DNA of 64,000 nucleotides, from contig NZ_OX352321.1 of the NCBI RefSeq assembly GCF_947090775.1, positions 4,154,001 through 4,218,000 on the forward strand. The letters run 5' to 3'. How positions within the stretch are numbered: position 1 is the stretch's first letter; each line of letters opens with the position of its first letter. Under the pieces are notes generated by a model that saw only the letters and a program-made list of their open reading frames with translations, ran no database searches and was not told the DNA's origin. This document shows, piece after piece, positions 8,881-17,704 of the stretch. The position numbers were made by a program, and so were the translations under genes. Origin of the DNA: Pseudarthrobacter sp. MM222. Its GTDB lineage: Bacteria; Actinomycetota; Actinomycetes; Actinomycetales; Micrococcaceae.

Positions 8881-9999
8881 ATGATCATCGGTGTTCCCAA
8901 AGAGATCAAGAACAACGAATTCCGCGTCGCCATCACCGCTGCCGGCGTCCACGAGTTCCGCACGCACGGCCACTCGGTCCTGGTGGAGCGCGGTGCAGGC
9001 CTGGGCTCCGGCATCACGGACGAGGAATACGCCATCGCCGGCGCCGAGATCGTGGCTGAAGCCGACGACGTCTGGGCCCGCGCCGACATGGTGATGAAGG
9101 TCAAGGAGCCGATCAAAGCCGAGTACCACCGCTTCCGCAAAGGCCTGATCCTCTTCACCTACCTGCACTTGGCCGCCGAGCCGGAACTGACGCAGCAGCT
9201 CCTCAACGCCGGCGTCACCGCCATCGCCTACGAGACCGTCCAGGAGGGCCGAACCCTCCCGCTGCTGGCCCCGATGTCGGAGGTCGCCGGGCGCCTGTCC
9301 GTCCAGGTCGGCGCGACTTCGCTGATGGCTCCTGCCGGCGGCAAGGGAGTGCTGCTCGGCGGCGTCCCCGGCGTCCGCCCGGCCAAGGTGGTTGTCCTGG
9401 GCGCCGGCGTTGCCGGTACCAACGCCGCCGCGATGGCGCTGGGCCTCGGCGCCGATGTCACCATCCTGGACATCAACATCAACCGCCTGCGCGAACTCGA
9501 TGCCCAGTACCAGGGGCGCCTGAAGACTGTCGCCTCCAACGCCTATGAGATCGAGAAGTCCGTGGTTGACGCCGACCTCGTGATCGGATCCGTGCTGATC
9601 CCGGGCGCCAAGGCACCCAAGCTGGTCACGAACGAGCTTGTCTCGCGGATGAAGCCCGGCTCCGTGCTGGTGGACATCGCCGTCGACCAGGGCGGCTGCT
9701 TCGAGGACACGCACCCCACCACGCACCAGGAGCCGACGTACAAGGTCCACAACACGATCTTCTACTGCGTAGCCAACATGCCCGGCGCCGTGCCGAACAC
9801 CTCCACCTACGCGCTGACCAACGTCACGCTCCGCTACGCGGTCGCACTGGCCAACCTGGGCGTCAAGGCGGCCTTCGAGCGGGACCCCGCCCTGGCGGCT
9901 GGCCTCAACATCGCCGGCGGCAAGGTGGCGCACCGCTCCGTCTCCGAGGCGCACAACCTGCCCCTCGTGGCCGACTGGCACCAGCTGGTCTCCGCGTAA
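8881..9999 (+). CDS. ald: Alanine dehydrogenase
   Basis: This cytosolic enzyme (372 residues) converts L-alanine plus NAD to pyruvate and ammonia and back. The N-terminus [19 protein letters not shown] is diagnostic. The substrate-binding MKVKEP and the catalytic region [11 protein letters not shown] follow. The Rossmann motif [12 protein letters not shown] lies near residue 175, with the adenosine-binding acidic residue in TILDINI. An in-frame extension to 8773 is possible, but ATG 8881 matches the family start and is preceded by CTGGAG. The last 19 bases, including the stop, are repeated in tandem downstream. Confidence 0.95.
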   Translation: MIIGVPKEIKNNEFRVAITAAGVHEFRTHGHSVLVERGAGLGSGITDEEYAIAGAEIVAEADDVWARADMVMKVKEPIKAEYHRFRKGLILFTYLHLAAEPELTQQLLNAGVTAIAYETVQEGRTLPLLAPMSEVAGRLSVQVGATSLMAPAGGKGVLLGGVPGVRPAKVVVLGAGVAGTNAAAMALGLGADVTILDININRLRELDAQYQGRLKTVASNAYEIEKSVVDADLVIGSVLIPGAKAPKLVTNELVSRMKPGSVLVDIAVDQGGCFEDTHPTTHQEPTYKVHNTIFYCVANMPGAVPNTSTYALTNVTLRYAVALANLGVKAAFERDPALAAGLNIAGGKVAHRSVSEAHNLPLVADWHQLVSA

Positions 10000-10037
10000 C
10001 CAGCTGGTCTCCGCGTAACCAGCTGGTCTCCGCTCAA
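9981..10037 (+). repeat. Three tandem 19-bp repeats covering the ald 3' end
   Basis: The unit CCAGCTGGTCTCCGCGTAA occurs at 9981-9999, where it encodes the last residues and TAA stop of Ald, and exactly again at 10000-10018. A third copy at 10019-10037 ends CTCAA instead of CGTAA. The extra copies are untranslated. Confidence 0.9.
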
Positions 10038-10045
10038 CCGGCAGC

Positions 10046-10106
10046 ATCGACTGCTCCGTAACCGCCCTTCTGGACCCCCAAAACGGCGGTAGCGGAGCAG
10101 TCGATC
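10046..10106. terminator. Long imperfect hairpin between ald and the convergent oxidoreductase
   Basis: Bases 10046-10066 pair with 10086-10106 (19 of 21 positions) around a 19-nt loop. The arms contain ATCGACTGCTCCG and its complement. There is no clean T run. It could be a bidirectional terminator or a REP-like intergenic palindrome. Confidence 0.5.
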
Positions 10107-10211
10107 GCTGTTAAGCCAGCGCCCGGGCCGGCAGGGTTCCCTGGCCGACCTTGCGAAGCGAGGGGGCCGGTAGCGGAGCAGTCGATCGCTGTTTAGGCCA
10201 GCGCCCGGGCC
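10089..10211. repeat. Direct repeat duplicating the 3' end of the oxidoreductase gene
   Basis: The 42 bp at 10089-10130 are repeated at 10169-10211 with one substitution and one added base. The second copy contains the last codons (RALA) and TAA stop of the oxidoreductase. The first copy, about 80 bp downstream of the gene, reproduces them outside it and also supplies one arm of the 10046-10106 hairpin. Confidence 0.85.
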
Positions 10212-11248
10212 TGCTCGATCAGCCGCAGGACTTCAACCGGGCCCGCCGGATCCACCGGGACAGGCCGCGCGGAGGCAGCACCGCCGTCGCTGATCTTCTC
10301 CGCCAGGATCCGGTAGAACTCCGGGTAGCCGCCCCGCTCGGTGGGCAGCCGGTCCAGGTGCCCGTCCCGGCCAAGCAATCCGGCCCAGTCCGGGTCCTCG
10401 ACGCCGTATTCCTCGTCCAAGGGGCTGCCGCCGGCCACAATGTACGGTTCCTGCGGGTCGATGCCGTGTTTGGTGTAGGCGCCCTCGCTGCCCAGCAGCC
10501 GGAAGCGGGGCGCCTGCTGGGCGCAGAGCATGTTCATCCACAGATGGCTGAGGACGCCGGATTCGTGCCGCAGAGCCAGGAATACGTCGTCGTCGACCTT
10601 CTCCCCCGGGCGCCGCGCCTGGAGTTCCGCGTGGACCACCGTGGCCGGTCCGAAGAGTTCAAGCGCCTGGTCCAGCAGGTGCGTGCCGAGGTCGAACAGC
10701 ACGCCGCCGCCGTCATCGGCTGTGGCGGACGCCTTCCAGGCTTTGGCGACATCGGGTGACCAGCGCTCAAAGCGTGATTCGAACCGCGAGACGACGCCAA
10801 GCCCGCCGCTGTCCAGCAGGCCGCGGACGGTGAGGAAGTCCCCGTCCCAGCGCCGGTTCTGGAAGACCGTGAGGACCCGGCCCAGCCGTTCGGCCAAGGC
10901 AATCAGTTCCTCCCCTTCCGCGCTGTGCACCGTGAAGGGCTTGTCGACGACGACGTCGAGCCCGGCTTCCAGCGCGGCCTTCGCTAGCGGGTAGTGAGTG
11001 GCCGGCGGCGTGCCGAGCACCAGCAAGTCCAGTTCACCGGCCAGTTCCAGGATGTCCGCCGGACTGTCGACGATTCTGGCCGCGGGATAGCTTGCGGACG
11101 CCGCGGCCTTCCGGCCGGCGTCGGACGTGGAGATGACGTCGAGGGAAAAGGCGGGGACGGCCGCGATCAGCGGCGCGTGGAAGACGCTGCCGGAGAGGCC
11201 GAAGCCGGCAACGGCGACACGAATGGGCCGGGAGGAATCTGTTGTCAT
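10193..11248 (-). CDS. Gfo/Idh/MocA family oxidoreductase
   Basis: The 351-residue protein has an N-terminal NAD(P)-binding Rossmann fold (VAVAGFGLSGSVFHAPLI) and the family motif EKP in the form VDKPF near residue 103. The C-terminal alpha/beta domain closes over the substrate. Family members oxidise or reduce sugars, inositols and similar polyols, and no substrate can be assigned. ATG 11248 lacks a Shine-Dalgarno site but has TAGCGT 7 nt upstream, so a leaderless transcript is likely. The gene converges on ald, and its terminal bases are duplicated in the gap between them. Confidence 0.88.
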   Translation of the reverse strand: MTTDSSRPIRVAVAGFGLSGSVFHAPLIAAVPAFSLDVISTSDAGRKAAASASYPAARIVDSPADILELAGELDLLVLGTPPATHYPLAKAALEAGLDVVVDKPFTVHSAEGEELIALAERLGRVLTVFQNRRWDGDFLTVRGLLDSGGLGVVSRFESRFERWSPDVAKAWKASATADDGGGVLFDLGTHLLDQALELFGPATVVHAELQARRPGEKVDDDVFLALRHESGVLSHLWMNMLCAQQAPRFRLLGSEGAYTKHGIDPQEPYIVAGGSPLDEEYGVEDPDWAGLLGRDGHLDRLPTERGGYPEFYRILAEKISDGGAASARPVPVDPAGPVEVLRLIEQARALA

Positions 11249-11304
11249 GGCTCATACGCTACCCCTGGACGCCCACCCGATGCTCCCTCAGATTTCGCAA
11301 CAAG

Positions 11305-11345
11305 TCAGGCGACGCTCCCCCGGAAGTTGAGGGAGCGTCGCCTGA
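11305..11345. terminator. Strong hairpin downstream of the peptide ABC operon
   Basis: A perfect 15-bp stem pairs 11305-11319 (TCAGGCGACGCTCCC) with 11331-11345 around an 11-nt loop. It lies 34 bp after the stop of the solute-binding protein on the minus strand and lacks a long T tract. Further partial copies of the arm lie at 11281-11290 and 11362-11374. Confidence 0.65.
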
Positions 11346-11378
11346 AAAGCTGCTAAAGGTGAGAGAGCGTCGGAAGGG

Positions 11379-13106
11379 TTACTTCTTGACCCAGCCGAGG
11401 GTGGTCCAGTCCGGAACCTGGGACAGGCTCTGGAACAGGGACGGGCCGTAGTTGGCCAGTCCGGTGCGGGCGAAGGAGATCTGCGGGCCGTTCATCACGA
11501 CACCCATCGAGAAGTACTTCTCCATGTGCTTCTTCTCTACTTCCATGGCCGCCTTGTTCCGCTCGGCGTTGTCCTCGATCGAGGCCAGCTTGGCGATCTC
11601 AGCGTCGAGTTCGGCGTCGCCGAGCTCGTTTTCGTTGGTCTTGGAATCGTAGAACTGCTTGACCGCGTCCGTGGCGTCAGAGCCGACCGTGTAGCCGGAG
11701 ATGCTCAGGAAGAAGTCGCGGCTGCCGAGGACCTTGCCGAAGTCGGCAGAGGCACGCTGGTCGATTCCGACGTCCATGCCGCCGGCCTTGAGCTGGTTCT
11801 GCAGCGTCTGGGCAAAGGCCAGGGTGGTGGGGTCGTCGCCGAAGTTGCTGATCTTGAACGCAGCCGGGACGCCGTCCTTCTCCATGATGCCTGCGGCGTT
11901 GGCCGTGTAGCCGGCGTCGGTCAGGACCTTCTTGGCGGCGTCGCCGCCGGTCTCGGTCACGGGGTAGTTGTCCTGGTAGTACTCGGAGAAAGGCAGCAGC
12001 ATCATCGATCCGGAGCTGGGCTCTTCCCAGTTCAGGCCGTTGAACCGGACCTTGCGGAGGGCCTCGCGGTCGACGGCCGTGAAGATGGCCTTGCGGATGG
12101 CGACGTCGGTCATCGGCGCCTTCTGGGCGTTGATGTTCAGGCCGCCGGCGAAGAGACGCTGGCCGCGGCGGATTTCCGAATCCTTGGTGCCGTCGAGCTG
12201 CTTGTACGGCGTGATGGTGTTGGCGGAAACGCCGTCGATCTCACCGTTCTTGAAGGCGGCGATGGCGGCGCTGCTCTCCAGCTGGCGGAAGACCACCTTC
12301 TCCAGGACGGGCTTGGTGCCCCACCACTTCTCGTTCTGGACGAGCGTGACGGTCTTGGCGGCGCTGTCGTACTGGTCGACCTTGAACGGGCCGGCCATCC
12401 ACTCCGGGTGCATCTCGCCGGTGAATCCGGTGTTGAAGATCTCGGGGGTGTTCACGGCCGGGTGAACCAGGCCGAAGAAGAGGGATTCCAGCGGGTAGAC
12501 CGGCTGGGTGGTCTTGACGATGACTTCTTTGTCGCTGCTGCCGGCCTCAACGGACTCAACAAACTCGTAGGCTCCGGAGCTGACGACGTCGTAGTCCTTG
12601 TTTTCGCCCTTGAGCACATTCCAGGTGTTTTGGAACGCCTTCACGTCGATCGGCGTGCCGTCGTTGTAGCTGGCTTTGTCATTGATCTTGATGGTGATGG
12701 TCTGCTTGCCATCCGTGATCTTGCTGTCCACCGACTCGCAGAAGTCTTTGTTCGGGGTGGCCTTGCCCACGAAGTCGAGCTTCCAGCAGCCGCCGATGCC
12801 GCCGCCGTTCACGGCGACCGGGTTTACCGGGACCATCAGGGCGGTGTTGTCCGCGCTGTTGCCGTTGTTGGAGAACCCGTTGAAGTCCGGCCCGATGTTG
12901 CCCAGCGGCAGCGTGACCGTGCCGCCCGGCTGCAGGTCCTTGACGTCCTTGGCGTTGATGCTGACGAGCTTGGTCAGATCACTGCCAGCATCCTGGCCCT
13001 TGCCGGCCTCCGGCCCCTGGGTGCCGCCGCCACCGCCACCGCAAGCGGTCAGCGCGAGCGCTGCCACGAGGGCGGTAACTCCGCCGATCTTGGTCAGATT
13101 CTTCAT
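11379..13106 (-). CDS. ABC transporter substrate-binding lipoprotein, peptide/nickel family (SBP family 5)
   Basis: The 575-residue exported receptor has a signal peptide ending in the lipobox LTAC near Cys22, followed by a Gly run. The mature part has the family 5 layout, with IEPAKV-like central lobes and conserved KFKISNFGDD and QLKAGGMDV stretches. It captures peptides or related ligands outside the cell and hands them to the permeases encoded upstream. It is the last gene of a four-gene minus-strand operon (permease, permease, fused ATPase, receptor). ATG follows GAAGGGA. The exact ligand is unknown; family 5 covers oligopeptides, nickel, heme and opines. Confidence 0.9.
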   Translation of the reverse strand: MKNLTKIGGVTALVAALALTACGGGGGGTQGPEAGKGQDAGSDLTKLVSINAKDVKDLQPGGTVTLPLGNIGPDFNGFSNNGNSADNTALMVPVNPVAVNGGGIGGCWKLDFVGKATPNKDFCESVDSKITDGKQTITIKINDKASYNDGTPIDVKAFQNTWNVLKGENKDYDVVSSGAYEFVESVEAGSSDKEVIVKTTQPVYPLESLFFGLVHPAVNTPEIFNTGFTGEMHPEWMAGPFKVDQYDSAAKTVTLVQNEKWWGTKPVLEKVVFRQLESSAAIAAFKNGEIDGVSANTITPYKQLDGTKDSEIRRGQRLFAGGLNINAQKAPMTDVAIRKAIFTAVDREALRKVRFNGLNWEEPSSGSMMLLPFSEYYQDNYPVTETGGDAAKKVLTDAGYTANAAGIMEKDGVPAAFKISNFGDDPTTLAFAQTLQNQLKAGGMDVGIDQRASADFGKVLGSRDFFLSISGYTVGSDATDAVKQFYDSKTNENELGDAELDAEIAKLASIEDNAERNKAAMEVEKKHMEKYFSMGVVMNGPQISFARTGLANYGPSLFQSLSQVPDWTTLGWVKK

Positions 13107-13159
13107 GGTGTTCCCTTCATTTCCTGGTGCGAGTTGTGATGCGTGGGTGGTTCGGTAAG

Positions 13160-15379
13160 TCAGGTGGGTTCGTGGACTACGAGCATGTCCGCGTCCAGTT
13201 CGCCGTCGGGGTAGAAGCAGGCGAATTGCTGGTCTGTGGGGCCGGCGGTGGTGGCCGCCGGGGCGGCTGCGGATTCCAGCCGCGGCTCAATGGTCAGGCA
13301 TTTCTCCTGCTTCGCGGGCGGCAGCGCTGCGAAGACCGGGCACCGGGTGGCGAAGTTGCAGCCCTTGGGCGCATCGAGCGGCGACGGCAGGTCCCCCTGC
13401 AGGATGATGCGTTCGCGGGTGCGCTCCAGCTGCGGGTCCGGGACCGGGATCGCCGAGAGCAGTGCGCGCGTATAGGGGTGGCGCGGGTTGTCGAAGACGC
13501 TGGTGACCTCCCCGATCTCCACGATCTTGCCCAGGTACATCACGGCGACGCGGTTGGAGATGTGGCGCACCACGGACAGGTCGTGCGCCACCATCAGGTA
13601 GCTCAGCCCGAGCTCGGCGCGGAGCTGGTCCAGGAGGTTGATGACGCCGGCCTGCACGGACACGTCGAGGGCGGACACCGGCTCGTCAAGCACCACGAGC
13701 TTTGGATTCACGGCTAGGGCCCGGGCGATGCCGATGCGCTGCCGCTGGCCGCCGGAGAACTGGTTGGGAAAACGGTTGACGTGGTCCGGCTGAAGACCCA
13801 CGAGTTCCATCAGCTCCAGGATCCGCTTCCGGATGGCGGGCTTGGCCATCCCGGCGTTTTCCAGCGGTTCGGCCAGCACCTCGTAGACCGTGAAGCGCGG
13901 GTCGAGGGCGCCGGTGGGGTCCTGGAACACCATCTGGAGTTCCTTGCGCATGGCGCTGCGGGTCCGGGAATCGGAGGCTTCCTTGTTGCTCAGCCCGCCG
14001 ATCCTGACCTCACCGTCCTGGTCCTTGTGGAATTCCATGATTTCCAGCAGCGTGGTGGTTTTTCCGCAGCCGGATTCGCCGACGATGGAGAAGCACTCGC
14101 CCTCGCGGATGTCGAAGCTCAAGCCGTCCACGGCCTTCACGGTGCCGATCCGGCGCTTGATCAGGGCGCCCTTCATCAGCGGGAAATGCTTCTTGACGTC
14201 CTTGAGCTCGAGGACCGCCTTGCGCTCTGCGCGGGGAATGGCGTCAAAGCGCGAGACCGGAACGGCCGGGGCCCGGAAGATCTCGTGAACGTTCACGTCG
14301 GCGCCGAGCGAATCCGACTTGATGCAGGCGGCCTTGTGTTCCATGCCGCCGGTCCCGCCCGTTCCGGCTACCGGCCAGAGCTCCGGCTCGCCCTTTAGGC
14401 AGGCGTCGCTGGCCAAGGGGCACCGCGGGGCAAACGAGCAGCCGGTGGGAGCGTGGATCAGATTGGGCGGAATGCCCTCGATCGGCACCAGCGACGACTT
14501 CTCCGCCATGTCCACGCGCGGCACCGCACCCAGCAGACCCATGGTGTAGGGCATCCGCGGGTTGTAGTAGATGTCGTCCACGGTGCCGGTTTCCACCGGT
14601 TTGCCCGCGTACATGACCATGATGTCGTCCGCCATGCCTGCGACCACGCCGAGGTCGTGGGTGATCATCACGACGGCGGCGCCGGTTTCCTCCTGCGCCG
14701 TGTGCAGCACTTCCAGCACCTGCGCCTGGATGGTGACGTCGAGTGCGGTGGTCGGTTCATCGGCGATGAGCACCCGCGGATTGTTGGCGATCGCGATCGC
14801 GATCATGACGCGCTGGCGCATACCGCCGGAGAATTCGTGCGGGAAGGCCTTCAGCCGGTCCTTCGGGCTGGGGATGCCCACCATCGCGAGCAGCTCGACG
14901 GCGCGGGCCTCCTTGGCCTGCTTGCTCATGGTGGGGTTGTGGACCGTGAGCGCCTCGATGATCTGGGTCCCGACCGTGTAGACCGGGGTCAGGGAGGACA
15001 GCGGATCCTGGAAGACCATGGCGATGTCGTTGCCGCGGAAGGCGCACATGGCCTTGTCGCTGAGCCCCAGCAGTTCCTTGCCCTTGAGCCGGACCGAGCC
15101 GGTGATCTGCGCCGTCGGGGGCAGCAGGCCCATGATGGCCATGGACGTTACGGATTTTCCGGACCCGGACTCGCCTACTATTCCAAGTGTTTTTCCGGGC
15201 AGGAGGTCGAAGTCGACGCCGCGGACCGCGTGCACCACGCCGTTTTCGGTGTTGAAGCGGACGTTCAGGTCCCGGACGGACAGGACGGCGTCCGTGGGGG
15301 CATGCAGCCCCGCCACATGCAGTCGCTCGGCGGGGTTCAAAACGTTCGATTCGGAGTTGGCGGTGATTTCGAAGCTCAT
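13160..15379 (-). CDS. Fused ABC transporter ATPase, DppD-DppF type
   Basis: At 739 residues this is two full oligopeptide-type ATPases in one chain. The first has Walker A GESGSGKS and Walker B VLIADEPTTALD; the second has GESGCGKT and LVVLDEPVSALD. Each is followed by an Opp/Dpp C-terminal extension with cysteine-rich clusters (CSFAPRCP and CNFATRCP), known in this family to bind an Fe-S cluster. I chose ATG 15379 because it overlaps the stop of the upstream permease in ATGA, which couples translation; an upstream in-frame extension would overlap that permease by 144 bp. It powers the importer encoded around it. Confidence 0.93.
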   Translation of the reverse strand: MSFEITANSESNVLNPAERLHVAGLHAPTDAVLSVRDLNVRFNTENGVVHAVRGVDFDLLPGKTLGIVGESGSGKSVTSMAIMGLLPPTAQITGSVRLKGKELLGLSDKAMCAFRGNDIAMVFQDPLSSLTPVYTVGTQIIEALTVHNPTMSKQAKEARAVELLAMVGIPSPKDRLKAFPHEFSGGMRQRVMIAIAIANNPRVLIADEPTTALDVTIQAQVLEVLHTAQEETGAAVVMITHDLGVVAGMADDIMVMYAGKPVETGTVDDIYYNPRMPYTMGLLGAVPRVDMAEKSSLVPIEGIPPNLIHAPTGCSFAPRCPLASDACLKGEPELWPVAGTGGTGGMEHKAACIKSDSLGADVNVHEIFRAPAVPVSRFDAIPRAERKAVLELKDVKKHFPLMKGALIKRRIGTVKAVDGLSFDIREGECFSIVGESGCGKTTTLLEIMEFHKDQDGEVRIGGLSNKEASDSRTRSAMRKELQMVFQDPTGALDPRFTVYEVLAEPLENAGMAKPAIRKRILELMELVGLQPDHVNRFPNQFSGGQRQRIGIARALAVNPKLVVLDEPVSALDVSVQAGVINLLDQLRAELGLSYLMVAHDLSVVRHISNRVAVMYLGKIVEIGEVTSVFDNPRHPYTRALLSAIPVPDPQLERTRERIILQGDLPSPLDAPKGCNFATRCPVFAALPPAKQEKCLTIEPRLESAAAPAATTAGPTDQQFACFYPDGELDADMLVVHEPT

Positions 15380-16350
15380 TTGCTGTTCTTCTTTGCGGTC
15401 TTCTGTTTGGCGCTGCCACTTGAGCTGGAGCTGGGGTCGAAGGCGTCCCGGAGGCCGTCGTTCATCATGGCCAGTGATCCGGTCAGCAGGAACATCACCA
15501 CCAGCGGCACCCAGAACATCCACGGGAACGTGGAGACCTGGGAGGTGGCTTGGCCGATCAGCACGCCAAGGCTGACGTCCGGAACCTTGATGCCGATGCC
15601 GATGAAGGAGAACGCCACCTCCGCCAGGATGGCTCCGGTCACCCCGCGGGTGATGTCCAGGACCAGCAGCGAGCCGATGTTGGGGACGAGGTGGCGCCAG
15701 ACGATGCGGCGCGGCGGGATGCCCATGTATTGGGCGGCCTTGACGAAGTCGCGCTGCATCAGGGACATCGAGAGGGACCGGATCAGGCGGGCGGTGCCCA
15801 TCCAGCTGAAGATCAGCAGCACGATGATCAGCAACAGCCAGCTAGGAAGGTTCCGCTGGAGGCCGTTGCCGCCGCCGCTCGTAGCCACGGCGACCACCAG
15901 CAGGGCCGGCATCATGATGAGGGCTTCGAGGACGAACAGCATGACCTTGTCGATTTTTCCGCCGAAGTAGGCCATGGTGCAGCCGTAGACAGCGGCGATC
16001 AGGACCGAGACGAGGCCCACGACGAGACCGATGAGGATCGAGATCCGGGTGCCTTCCACGGTCAGGGCGTAGAGGTCGATTCCGGCCTGTGAGGTGCCCA
16101 GCAGGTGCTCCGCGGACGGCGGCATGCCGATGTTGAACGGGTCGATCGTTTCCTTGTCCCAGCTGGTGAAGAAACCGCCGATGAAGGAAAAGAGAGTCAG
16201 TGCCAGAAAGATCACGAGACCGGCGACTGCTGTCTTGTTGCGCAGGAAGCGCCGCAGGATGATGGTGGCCTTGCCGATCACCACATCGTTGTTCTCGATT
16301 TTCGCCTCGGCTGCAGCTGCGGCCGGATCGATGGCATTCAGGTTCGTCAT
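15376..16350 (-). CDS. Peptide-type ABC transporter permease, DppC-like
   Basis: The 324-residue inner-membrane protein has an N-terminal cytosolic segment, a first membrane helix near residue 40-60, and about five helices in the C-terminal part. The EAA loop KAAQYMGIPPRRIVWRHLVPN docks the ATPase. The N-terminal cytosolic RRFLRNKTAVAG pattern is typical of DppC/OppC. It starts 3 bp after the stop of the DppB-like gene and overlaps the ATPase gene by 4 bp. Confidence 0.92.
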   Translation of the reverse strand: MTNLNAIDPAAAAAEAKIENNDVVIGKATIILRRFLRNKTAVAGLVIFLALTLFSFIGGFFTSWDKETIDPFNIGMPPSAEHLLGTSQAGIDLYALTVEGTRISILIGLVVGLVSVLIAAVYGCTMAYFGGKIDKVMLFVLEALIMMPALLVVAVATSGGGNGLQRNLPSWLLLIIVLLIFSWMGTARLIRSLSMSLMQRDFVKAAQYMGIPPRRIVWRHLVPNIGSLLVLDITRGVTGAILAEVAFSFIGIGIKVPDVSLGVLIGQATSQVSTFPWMFWVPLVVMFLLTGSLAMMNDGLRDAFDPSSSSSGSAKQKTAKKNSK

Positions 16351-16353
16351 GGG

Positions 16354-17340
16354 TTACTGCACCCGCACTCTCGGGTCGACGAGCGTGGTCGCGAAGTCAG
16401 CCAGGATGGCGCCGATCGCGAAGATCACGGAACCGTAGGCGAGGGTTGCCGTGGCCGCGTTGACATCCTGCAGGGCAATGGAGTCGATGGACCAGGAGCC
16501 GACGCCGTGCCAGGCGAAAATCTTCTCCGCAAAGAAGCCGCCGGCGAAGATGGCCGGGATGGTGAACGCAATGCTCTGTGCCACGGGGATGAAGGACACC
16601 CGCAGGGCGTGGCGGGTGATGGCCTGGTTCCGCGTCAGGCCTTTGGCCCGGGCCGTGCGGACAAAGTCGGCGTTGACGTTGTCCAGCAGGTACTGGCGCT
16701 GGGCTATCTGGTAAGTGCCCCAGCCGACGATCGTGATGGCGAAGGTCGGCACCGCATAGTGGGCGAGCATGTCGAGGAACTGGAGCCAGCCGTCACCGGC
16801 CAGGCCCGGAGTGGAGATGCCGGTGACGAAGAATATCCGCTCGCCCACGGTCTCGTTGATGTTGATCGCGCCCAATTGGACCAGGAAGTACGCGATCGGC
16901 GCCGGCACGATGTACACAAGGTAGCTGTAGGAGGTGATGACACGGTCCGAAAACTTGTACTGCCGAGCCGCTGTGTACACCCCGAGGGCGACGCCGATGA
17001 TCAGGGTCAGGATGATGGAGGCGAGGAAGAGCCGGGTCGAGATCCAGACCCGGTCACCGAACTCGGCGTTAATGAAGGCGCCATTGGGGCTACGTCCCCA
17101 GTCCCAGCGGGTGACGATCCCGGTCAGCCAGTCCACGTACCGTTCCCAGGGGCTGAGGGTCGGGTCGAGGCCCTTGAGCCGGAAGGAATTGATCACCTGT
17201 TCCGGCGTGGGGCGGGGGATGCGTTCCTGCTCCAGCAGTGCCGGCTGCAACGTGCTGACCGCCAGGAAGTACCCGGCCGACGTGGTCAGGAAAATCATGA
17301 AAACGTAGGTGGCGGCACGCTTTGCCAAGTACCGGAGCAT
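16354..17340 (-). CDS. Peptide-type ABC transporter permease, DppB-like
   Basis: The 328-residue permease begins with the DppB pattern LRYLAKRAATYVFMIFL and has about six membrane helices. Its EAA loop is VRTARAKGLTRNQAITRHALR. A long periplasmic segment follows the first helix, as in DppB/OppB. It is the first gene of the importer operon; AGAGG lies just before the ATG. Regulation probably acts in the 364-bp region upstream, which holds a short palindrome. Confidence 0.92.
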   Translation of the reverse strand: MLRYLAKRAATYVFMIFLTTSAGYFLAVSTLQPALLEQERIPRPTPEQVINSFRLKGLDPTLSPWERYVDWLTGIVTRWDWGRSPNGAFINAEFGDRVWISTRLFLASIILTLIIGVALGVYTAARQYKFSDRVITSYSYLVYIVPAPIAYFLVQLGAININETVGERIFFVTGISTPGLAGDGWLQFLDMLAHYAVPTFAITIVGWGTYQIAQRQYLLDNVNADFVRTARAKGLTRNQAITRHALRVSFIPVAQSIAFTIPAIFAGGFFAEKIFAWHGVGSWSIDSIALQDVNAATATLAYGSVIFAIGAILADFATTLVDPRVRVQ

Positions 17341-17704
17341 TTAGCCTCTAGTTCCGAGTCGCCGTTGTCTGTGCAGGACTGGAGGCTGCCGGGCGGGCCG
17401 GCAGGGCCTGCCTGCGCGCGGGATTCGTAGCGAGTCTCACAACGTCGATCCTTCCGTAGTTCCCCTCCAGCAGGGGGTTTTCCGCTGCTGATCCGGGATC
17501 ATGGCCAGCGGGTGTCTGGCCGGCCCGCATGCCTTTCGGCTAGTCCTGGTGAACTATGTTGCGGGTCACATTCCAGAGGAAACTACCACATGGAGGGTTC
17601 CGCTTCGGGCCCATTGGCGGCAGAACGGCAGGTCTACCACCAGATCGTTATGAATCATTCACTGCAGTGGATTTGACTGGCAATACCGGGAAATCTGAGC
17701 TATT
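17341..17704. other. Upstream region of the peptide ABC operon
   Basis: These 364 bp separate the DppB start from the stop of a TetR gene on the same strand. The region contains a perfect 13-bp palindrome, TGATCC-G-GGATCA (17489-17501), about 150 bp before dppB. A markedly AT-richer stretch lies at about 17640-17705, where the operon promoter is most likely. I see no credible gene in it. Confidence 0.45.
17489..17501. promoter_or_regulatory. Short palindrome, possible operator of the peptide ABC operon
   Basis: TGATCC-G-GGATCA is a perfect 6-1-6 palindrome about 150 bp upstream of the DppB start. No regulator can be named. Confidence 0.3.

Noticed and set aside
9981-10211. CRISPR-like array from the short repeats after ald
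   Set aside because: The repeats are only 19 bp, tandem without spacers, and derive from the ald stop region; no cas genes are present.
17348-17530. 60-codon minus-strand frame immediately before the DppB-like permease
   Set aside because: It has no ribosome-binding site, no recognisable motif and a composition like non-coding GC-rich DNA. It is treated as leader region.
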